NCBI GenBank assembly: GCA_000320605.2
Contig: KB445808.1
Location: 566,841 to 630,840 of the forward strand
DNA from: Gelatoporia subvermispora B
Taxonomy: Eukaryota; Basidiomycota; Agaricomycetes; Polyporales; Gelatoporiaceae
DNA length: 64,000 nt
Direction of reading: 5' to 3'
How positions within the stretch are numbered: position 1 is the first letter of the stretch; each line of letters starts with the position of its first letter. Both the position numbers and the translations under genes were made by a program. The notes below the pieces were generated by a model that searched no databases, was not told where the DNA came from, and worked only from the letters and a program-made list of their open reading frames with translations. This document shows positions 56,393-64,000 of the stretch, piece by piece.

Positions 56393-58737
56393 GTCTCGCT
56401 CAGAACGTGGATACTGGCGGCTACTGCGCAAGTGGTTGGACACGAAACACCGCCCAACGCCGGTGACGGTCGAGGACCTGGCAGCAGTGTTCGAGGTGCG
56501 CATGAACCCTCCCCGAGTGATGCCACCTCAGTTCGACCGTGTGCAGCTGGGTATCAATAGTATTCAGGCCAAGCTGCTTTCGCCGACAACCGAGGACACA
56601 ATACCGGAGTCCGGACTCCGGACGGCGTGTTCTCTCGTCTGTGGTCGCTGGGAGACACAAAAAGGGCCAAGGCACACATCAAGCGGCCTGTATCTGGGTG
56701 GAGCAACGGGAATCGATGGCATCTCCTACAGACAGATCATGCGTTACTCTAACTGGCGTCTGCTCCGCCTGTACAATGAATGCATCCAGCTGCGCAACGT
56801 GCCTCATCTGTGTTCGTCCACCGTGTTGGTTGGTGTGCCAAAGCGTGGGAAGGACCGAGCAGATGCGGAGAGCTACCGGCTGATTGGGCTGGAATGCTGT
56901 CTACTGGAGGTCCTTACTCTGCTTGTGGAGCGTCGCCTGCGCAGCTGGGCAGAGGAGAACGCAATTTCGCCGCATTCCCAGAATGGTTTCCCGGAGCATT
57001 GTAGGACGCGTAATAACCCCTTTATTCTCCGGTGCGCCATCGAGAAGGCCAGGGCTCTTGGAAGCACGCTATACGTGGTGTTTGTCGACCTAACCAACGT
57101 GTTCCCATCAACAGACCAACCGACTCTGTGGCTGAAATTGCAGCGCATGGAGGCAGCGGGGCCCATCATTGACTGGCTGCGGGCGCTGTACGACCGGATG
57201 GTGTATCACGCACGGCACGACGGACTTTACTCCGAGGCCTTCAAGTCTTTTCTAGGCATTCTCACGGGTGACTCGGCTTCCCCCATCCTGTGGATTATCT
57301 TCATGGCCGACCTTGTTCTCCCGGACCATGTGGATGACGTTGTCCTGAACGGCAGGCGGATCTCGCACGTGGGACACGCCGATGGCCTTGCCGCTCTATG
57401 TATGTCTGTCCCCGGCACCCAATGCAGATTGGACATTCTCGCGAGGTGGTGCGATGATGAGGTGTTTCAAGTCGCGAACGTAATCAAGACGTTCGCAATG
57501 GCATTTGGACCCCTGCCGAGGGCCCGAGAGCTGACTCTACACCTGTGCGGAATGCGTCTGCAATGGGCCTCAGAGTTTAACTTTCTGGGAACGACATTCT
57601 GTTCAACGGAGTGCAACATGATTCTCGTGCAAAACTACATTGCAAAGGCAGCGAAGGCCGACCCGGATCGCGAAGTCCACGCGTGCGTTGGATGGAATGA
57701 TTGGTCAAATTCCTCCTTGGCAGCGAGACTATTGTAGTCCGCACGCGTGGACCCTCACCTCACGTTTGGCTGCGAGGTCATGCTGGACATCGATGCACCC
57801 CTGCTGGAAACACTTGGAGGCGGTCCAATGAGCATATCTCCGGCGCATGCTAGGCGTGTCGAGTCGCTGCACTGCGGTCATGCTTTTCACTCAGACCGGT
57901 ATTCAACCCATTCGCTACAGACGGATATTCTTGCTCTGCGCTATCTCTTGCATACATTCACACTCGACAATGCGGCGCCCTACGTCCGCGATGCACTGCA
58001 CGACTCGGTGCACCTCGCGAGCTTACACCCACCCCACCCCTGCTGGGCCTCAGATCTCTGCCTCGTGCTCTCGCGTCTCCAGCGCGCCGTGGCGATCAAG
58101 CCAATGGAACTCCTGGACGCTGAACGAGTATCCCGCGCGATGGATGCGGTCGCTGCCTCGATGGAATCAGAGCTGCAGAGGGAGACCAATGTGTCGCCCA
58201 AGCTCGACCTCTTGGCAGCCCAGTCGCCGCGTGAGGGTGGTGTGGTGGCCTTCCGGCACTACCTCCGGATTCTCAACCCTCAGCACCGTATCTGCCTCAC
58301 CCGCCTGCTCGTGTCCTATCACAAGCTGGCCGTGGGGCGATTGCGTTGGAACGAGCGCTACCGTCTGCGCATACCACGCCATATGCGGCTTTGTCTTCTC
58401 TGTGGACGCGCAGTGAAGGATCCCACTCATGCGCTTCTGCAATGCGAAGGGAGTGCGAGGCTCGCAGAACTGCGAGCGGTGTTCCTGCATGAAGTGCGTG
58501 CCGACTTGCCCAGAGCGAGACTGCATGTGCAGGATCCGGGACGCTTGCTGGCGTGTGTGGTGTCGGAACGGAAAATGGTTGGGCTGCTGGCAAGGTTTGC
58601 ATGGGAGGTCATGGAAGTAATCGAAGAAGTGCCCCTGCAGGCAGGGCAGTTGGAAGAGTACCTGGCTGTGGAACAGATCCTGACGTTCCAGCGGGGGACC
58701 GTGCCGTGATAAATCTATCCTATCCTATTCTATCCTC
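56393..58737 (+). mobile_element. Decayed, 5'-truncated LINE (non-LTR retrotransposon)
   Basis: The reverse-transcriptase part reads VLVGVPKRGKDRADAESYRL, LIGLECCLLEVLTLLVERRL, NGFPEHCRTRNNPFILRCAI, YVVFVDLTNVFPSTDQPTLW and LTGDSASPILWIIF. The catalytic box is degenerate: GHADGLA (about 57,371-57,391) where Y/Q-A-D-D is expected. The frame stops at 57,737 and resumes at 57,747 in another frame to 58,709 (FGCEVMLDID, LNPQHRICLTRLL), including a C-x2-C-x8-H-x4-C knuckle (CLLCGRAVKDPTHALLQC). The 3' end is a TATCC-type tail (about 58,709-58,736). The endonuclease domain is missing. The element sits inside one satellite unit: the unit breaks after CCTTGATG at 56,392 and resumes with GATGCTCTGCACG at 58,738, so GATG (perhaps more) is duplicated. 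Confidence 0.9.
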
Positions 58738-60000
58738 GATGCTCTGCACGTGGTCGAAACCGCAATCAGTGGCTGGATCGCCCAGATAGGTCGATCTGCA
58801 ACCGGCAAGCTGGACGCGCCAGATGCGCGCATCCGCGTAGTCTCGTCCCCATCCGTCTGTGCTGCTTGGCACCCTCCGGTGGGAGATCTAAAATCTCCTG
58901 CACCGAGCGAGCACAAACGGATGCGTCATGCGCGCACTGGTTTACAGATCTCCGCTCGGCAGCCTCCACGGCGCACGCATCCTTGGTGCCCTGCACGTGG
59001 TCGAAGCCGCAACTGGTGGCTGGATCATCTAGATAGGTCGATCCGCAACCGGCAAGCTGGATGCGCCAGATGCGCACATCCGCGATGTTCTGCACGTGGC
59101 GAAACCATAACCGATGTCTGGATCGTCCAGACGAGTGGATCCACAGCCGGCAAGCTGGATGCACCGGTTGCGCGCATCCTTGATGCTCCGCACGTGGTCG
59201 AAACCGCATCGGTGGCTGGATCGCCCAGATNNNNNNNNNNNNNNNNNNNNNNNNNNNNNNNNNNNNNNNNNNNNNNNNNNNNNNNNNNNNNNNNNNNNNN
59301 NNNNNNNNNNNNNNNNNNNNNNNNNNNNNNNNNNNNNNNNNNNNNNNNNNNNNNNNNNNNNNNNNNNNNNNNNNNNNNNNNNNNNNNNNNNNNNNNNNNN
59401 GCGCATCCGCGTAGTCTCGTCCCCATCCGTCTGTGCTGCTTGGCACCCTCCGGTGGGAGATCTAAAATCTCCTGCACCGAGCGAGCACAAACGGATGCGT
59501 CATGCGCGCACTGGTTTACAGATCTCCGCTCGGCAGCCTCCACGGCGCACGCATCCTTGGTGCCCTGCACGTGGTCGAAGCCGCAACTGGTGGCTGGATC
59601 ATCTAGATAGGTCGATCCGCAACCGGCAAGCTGGATGCGCCAGATGCGCACATCCGCGATGTTCTGCACGTGGCGAAACCATAACCGATGTCTGGATCGT
59701 CCAGACGAGTGGATCCACAGCCGGCAAGCTGGATGCACCGGTTGCGCGCATCCTTGATGCTCCGCACGTGGTCGAAACCGCAATCGGTGGCTGGATCGCC
59801 CAGATAGGTCGATCTGCAACTGGCGAGCTGGATGCACTGGATGCGCGCATCCTTGGTGCTCTGCACGTGGTCAAAACCACAACCGGTGGCTGGATCGCCC
59901 CCATAGACTGGATCAGCCAGATAGGGCGATCCACAGCCGGCGAGCTGGATGCACTGGATGCGCGCATCCTTGGTGCTCTGCACGTGGTCGAAACCGCGTT
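58738..60000. repeat. 99-bp satellite, right block, with 574-bp higher-order repeat
   Basis: GCACGTGG anchors occur at 58746, 58993, 59092, 59190, 59567, 59666, 59764, 59863 and 59980. Spacing is 98-99 bp within runs and 117 bp in the last unit, which has an 18-bp insertion. A non-satellite insert of about 140 bp (GTAGTCTCGTCCCCATCCGT onward) lies at about 58,837-58,978 and again at 59,411-59,552, giving a 574-bp higher-order period. The gap falls inside the first higher-order copy. Confidence 0.92.
59231..59400. other. Assembly gap of 170 N
   Basis: Run of N inside the satellite. Given the 574-bp higher-order period, the true copy number is not known here. Confidence 0.99.
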
Positions 60001-60207
60001 TTGGTGCGCCCGTTCACGGTCCTTTGATACTGTCTGTTTGGCTTCACCCAAATCTGGTAGACCTCCGACGACATATTTTGTCTTGCGTTCGCGCCGTGTC
60101 GACCGCATCGTCTGCGCCATTCCACTCGTCAAACATGTCGCAGGGCTCGCGCCGAGTCATACGGACTCATTCAGCTCGCCGATGACTGAGCCCACAGCCT
60201 CAATACG

Positions 60208-61920
60208 ACTCAGATTCCCGGCGGATTACTGTACTCAATGTCTCGTCTGTTTTCTCCTGTCTCATCAGCTGGACGGAATTGTTCGAGTAGCTACGTTTGT
60301 GTTGTTTGCCCATGGATGATTCCTCCAGCACGGACTTGAGGTCATCCAGGAAATAGGATGACAACGAAGCGATTGAGCAGTTGAGCGCTGTCTCAAGCGA
60401 ATCACCGATGACATCCGTGGCGAAATCGAACTCTTTGCAGTGGGCCACGAGAGCACCAGCATGCCTCGCCGCTGTGATTAGGATGGATGTATCGACCGTC
60501 TTAATGGAGACACATGTGCGTTCACTCGGTACGACCGATTCAAAGACCTACGCGAGATTGAGGTTAGCTAATATGGAAGTGAGAAGTGATAATGGCGTAC
60601 CCCTGGGGGAGCCTTCGCAAATGCCGCTATGTCTTTAAGCCACTCGAAATCCGGTGGTACATTACAGGTCAAACCGCATAATGTGACCTTAACCCTGGAC
60701 TCCTTGGAGGTGGTCTCCGGGACAGTCAACGAAACGAACCGCACTTTGACAGCAGATTGAGTCGCAGAAACCTTCGGCGTTTCAGCGTAAGCAGACTCCA
60801 GAAAGTGCTGATAGAATCCTCACCAGATCGTTTGCATTAGTCATATAAAGTAATGTCGTGGGACTATGCGTGCCGTCCACATCTTGAATGTTGAGTCGGG
60901 AGACGCCCAATGTGACGACCGTCTCGTCCTATGATTCTGTTTCAGCGATACCGCTCATGAGCTAAGTATTCGAAGCGTACCTTTCCCTCGGGCCTCAGTT
61001 CAAGTAAAAGATCAATATCGGAGGCTGCGATATGAAACGGTCGAGTGGCAGCGCTATTGTCCGTCTTTCGCGGCACCAACAAGCGGAGAAGAGCTGGATT
61101 TGCATGTCAAATCGGCTTACGTCGCTACTAACAAAGATACAAGGGACTCACCTTCTTGTATACCTAGCTTGACGACAACCTCGCTCGATGCTTGCACGTT
61201 CGGATTGATGGTATTCTCACTTGCCGCAACACTGCTTCCGCTCCCTCGGGCGAAGTACCGGCTGCCTATCAGGCTGGTCTGGGCACTGGAACTCGGAGCA
61301 GAGTTGGTCGATGATGATGCTGCACGAGCGACTTGCTCGACCAACTGAGCGACATCATCTGCCCATATCTGTAAGCCGTCTAGGATAGGCTTTGACGGCT
61401 CGACGTGAACGGATGGCAAATCCAGGGCAACTACTAGTGGTGATGAGCGCAAGCCTGATCGCGACGTCGCTGGAGTGGATCGAATAACGCGAAGCACAGG
61501 GCTGGATCCTGAATCGGACCTAGGTGGGAGCACTGCAGGTCTCAGCTGCTCGTCTTTGTCTGTGCTCCTACCCAGACTATCGCCCACAGAGGCAAACGAA
61601 CGCATGTGCCTTATCTTCGCCAATCAAAGAGTGCGCGAGTGTGATACGCCTCCAACCAGCTGAGAACAAGGGTGTCCCTGCGTCGTCCTCTGTACTTGGA
61701 GCGTCATACGCCTCCGGGAAGGCAGGATCATCGACCTGGCAGAACCTCGCATGAGGCTCTTCTTTCTTGTTCGACCCGCCTCCTGATGACAGCCACAAAT
61801 CGTGAATGTCCAGAATCAGTGCGCCCGAACGGGGTACACGAGATGGCGGCGGTGGTACACGGATCTCGACGCGGATGGCGGCAAATCTGACCGTTGTCGT
61901 GGTGTCAGACGATGCTCGTG
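60208..61920 (-). pseudogene. ATG2: ATG2 autophagy lipid-transfer protein, internal fragment
   Basis: ATG2 is a protein of about 2,000 aa that moves lipids to the growing autophagosome. Reading the minus strand down from about 61,900: RFAAIRVEIRVPPPPSR, GALILDIHDLWLSSGG, LFSAGWRRITLAHSLIGEDK, LDLPSVHVEPSKPILDGLQI, WADDVAQLVEQ, TSLIGSRYFARGSGSS, SSEVVVKLGIQEG. After gaps come HAGALVAHCKEFDFATDVIG, SLETALNCSIASLSSYFLDD and a stop at 60,208. This is a middle part of the family, in order and with short introns kept. The Chorein N-terminus and the C-terminal amphipathic part are missing. It could be an end-truncated duplicate. Its 3' end approaches the satellite. Confidence 0.85.
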
Positions 61921-62536
61921 ACCTAGTCTTCCGCTACATCAGAGTACGAGGTCAGGCATATCGATACGTGTCCATTCATTCTGCGCAGGCCGTCGTGGCA
62001 GTACACTTTGTGGGAGGAGCACAGGTAAACCGGTCGAGCTCGTCTCTTCCTACTACCCTGGTGGTGGGAGTTGTAGAGTACGATACCACGCACCTATAGA
62101 ATGACCAACTCACTCCGAACCAGCCTCCTCATCCTCCCGGCCTTGATGGCGACCTGGCGGTTCCACTGTATCTCCGCGCTTGGCAGTTTTGCTTCTATCG
62201 GGGTGATCGCACAGGCAGCGGCATGAAGGGTTCCTTAGCGTCAAAGAGAGATATACGAGCAGTGATGTTATGGGAGAGGGGTGCCGATAATGGTCGATGG
62301 AGAGACTGCGGTCGCGCGAGAGATCGTTCGCGCGACACGAAGAAGGGGGCACTCAATTGCGCGCCTGTCGGCGATGGCGTCTTTCAACGTTAACATCTCT
62401 CCGAGCCACACTCGCTACATTACGTATGTCACCTCGCTACAATCGCTACAATCGCTGACCTCATCTTACTCCGTTTATCTGGGATATCTGCGCTTGGACT
62501 TGCCGGCTCTATGGGTCTTTCATCCCTTCGCCCATC
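61921..62536. other. Spacer between the ATG2 relic and the 247-aa gene
   Basis: No gene recognised. It contains the presumed promoter of the plus-strand gene at 62,537 and a doubled CTACAATCG near 62,436. Confidence 0.45.
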
Positions 62537-63386
62537 ATGCCCAAGATCCTGTCGAGCATTCCTGAGACTCCACACCACTCCCTGGTACCTGCTCGTGGCA
62601 AGCGCAACAAAATCTCGCGTGGTCCCCCACCTCATGCATCGGTAGCTCACTCTGATTCCCTGGATCTCGCACCTACACCTCATCCTCAATGGCTACCACC
62701 TACTGTTCGTTGCTACCTCTCGGATGATAACTGGCAAATCGACCAGTGCGCATTGGATCGCGTGACCTCTCAAACGCGCCTCGTGCGCTGTGGCTTGCGC
62801 ACCTTTCTCGGCGTTGAGAATGGTGCTGTCTTCGGCATGCTATTTGTCCATAAGCGCAAGGTGAGTGTCGAGAATCTATGATCTGCGCTAACAATATGCT
62901 TACCACCTATCCATAGGGCAGGCGCTTTCCTGGCGGTCGTGAACATGACCGCCATACGCTGTACTTTGTCGCCGCGGCCCATGACCAATGCAACCCCATC
63001 ACCCTCATCTCGTTCAGCCCCCAGATCATCCTCGCTCGTTGCGAGAAGTATCCGAACACCCGCGGGCCGACGTGGACCAGGTTCAAGCACTGGAGCTTGC
63101 AAACCCCGCACGAATTTGTTACGACCCACGTCTGGATGAGGGGATGGCTCGGATACCTCAGCAACAATGCAACTCACCTCGCACAGGTATGTTCTCGCAT
63201 GCCTCCCATAATCTTGTTGCCGATTCCATTGGACAGATCCAACAACTCCAGGCGGTGCAAGACTGGCTTAAGCCCATCGAGATCTACGCTCTGGCGGGCT
63301 TTAGTCCGTGTTGTGGTGATTCCGCGACTGAGATTGTCGACTCAGACTCCGATGGTAGCATGGTCAAGGCAGAGCCCGCCGAGTAG
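62537..63386 (+). CDS. Hypothetical 247-aa protein, three exons
   Basis: Exons 62537-62860, 62917-63186 and 63237-63386 splice in phase 0 at both junctions, with good GT-AG sites (introns of 56 and 50 nt), and give an intact frame. The start MPKILSSIPETPHHSLVPAR is the first ATG. The middle is a compact globular-looking block (YLSDDNWQIDQCALDRVTSQ, TLYFVAAAHDQCNPITLISF, WTRFKHWSLQTPHEFVTTHV). The C-terminus has an acidic EIVDSDSDGS followed by VKAE, which resemble a SUMO-interacting motif and a SUMO-acceptor site. No family is recognised. Confidence 0.7.
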
Positions 63387-64000
63387 ATTACCATTGGGGC
63401 GGTCCGTCGAATTGTAGTTGCTGCTTTGAGTGGTGAGGGTCGGGTGTAGGTGATATCCATGAGTCGAAAGCGCAGATGAAGATAGACAGTAGTAGTAGGT
63501 AGTAGTATCAGATCGCGTGCGAGGGCAGCTCGGTCGCTAAGACCGCAGCACTCGATGTACATGCTCGCCTCTGGGGCTAAGGATCACTTCTCTGCAATGA
63601 TCCTCCTCTCGGACCACGTGGGCCACGATGCGCGAACCATGCGCCTTGAAAGGATCCGTTCATTGCATGAGTCCATATCTCGCTTATGGATCCAACAATT
63701 GCGCATATCCGATTATATGAGCGACGCGCTCCCCTATCGGGAAGGTCTGTAAATCTGATTATGTAATTTGTAAACTGGGGTCGACTATCGCCCGCTTAGT
63801 GCAATTTCTTGAAGCAGTAGGATCCCGGTTCATCTGTAGACTCATGTAAGGTGCCCGTAAGAAAGACACAAACGGTGTTGACTTACGAGGGCCGATCATT
63901 AAAATATTTGTCGCACCACAAGTAAACAGAAGTCGCGCAGGGTTCTAGATATGAGCTTCGAGTGCTTGTGCTGTGCAGTGCGGTAACTCAATGACATTAG
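63387..64000. other. 3' flank of the 247-aa gene and window edge
   Basis: A 65-codon plus ORF (63555-63752) has some protein character (MRLERIRSLHESISRLWIQQ) but no partner exons. Otherwise nothing recognised. Confidence 0.35.

Noticed and set aside
55958..60000. CRISPR-like array
   Set aside because: Units abut and are similar over their whole length; there are no unique spacers, and the organism is a fungus.
58750..60319. Long ORFs through the satellite and the N gap on both strands
   Set aside because: The 99-bp unit is a multiple of three, so any stop-free frame stays open. There is no protein family, and part of the frame is undefined sequence.
1..61920. Housekeeping relics as processed retrocopies
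   Set aside because: Introns with GT-AG ends remain at family positions in the MET5, GT2 and GGPP synthase copies and appear to remain in PDB1, SF3B3 and ATG2. No poly-A tails were seen.
1..64000. tRNA or rRNA genes
   Set aside because: I looked for T-arm and acceptor-stem patterns by eye and found none I could fold convincingly. A covariance-model scan would be decisive.

Overview
The window is nuclear DNA of a filamentous basidiomycete, most likely an Agaricomycete. The evidence is moderately GC-rich sequence, genes cut by many 50-70 nt GT-AG introns, a fungal GEN1/Yen1-type nuclease, a TET/JBP-type oxygenase of the kind expanded in mushrooms, a Crypton-like tyrosine recombinase and an agaricomycete-type LINE. 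There are no operons, and no tRNA or rRNA was recognised.

Most of the window is a graveyard of partial, intron-containing copies of housekeeping genes. In order these are: sulfite reductase beta subunit (1-2035, broken by a nonsense codon and a 182-bp MITE-like insertion), ATP sulfurylase and pyruvate dehydrogenase E1 beta (10.4-11.6 kb), TOR kinase N-terminus (16.8-17.8 kb), SF3B3/RSE1 (19.6-20.3 kb), a family-2 glycosyltransferase (21.3-24.2 kb), GGPP synthase (45.5-46.3 kb), an aldehyde dehydrogenase (47.6-48.1 kb) and ATG2 (60.2-61.9 kb). Many lesions are C-to-T or G-to-A changes at CpG (CGA to TGA, Arg to Cys, Pro to Leu, Ala to Val). This points to cytosine-methylation decay, or a RIP-like process, on duplicated DNA.

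Genes that still look intact are: a GEN1/Yen1-like Holliday-junction resolvase with five tandem SUMO-interacting-motif repeats at its C-terminus (2.7-5.5 kb, minus); a three-exon 175-aa protein (15.0-15.6 kb); a TET/JBP-like 2-oxoglutarate oxygenase (25.3-26.9 kb); a single-pass membrane protein (27.3-28.2 kb) and an unknown protein (28.8-29.5 kb), both minus; a penta-EF-hand protein with a frame break in its Gly/Ala-rich repeat (32.2-33.5 kb); a divergent pair made of a multi-exon nuclear-type protein built from same-phase exons (37.0-40.0 kb, minus) and a Crypton-like tyrosine recombinase with intact catalytic residues (40.8-43.5 kb, plus); and a 247-aa unknown protein (62.5-63.4 kb).

From 55.96 to 60.0 kb lies a satellite of 99-bp units carrying CACGTG boxes. 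It has a 574-bp higher-order repeat, a 170-N assembly gap and a decayed, 5'-truncated LINE inserted in one unit. The intact TET/JBP and recombinase genes sit among CpG-decayed relics, which fits a methylated, transposon-rich compartment. The stretches 5.5-10.3, 11.6-15.0, 33.5-37.0, 43.5-45.5 and 48.2-55.8 kb contain only fragments that I could not identify.
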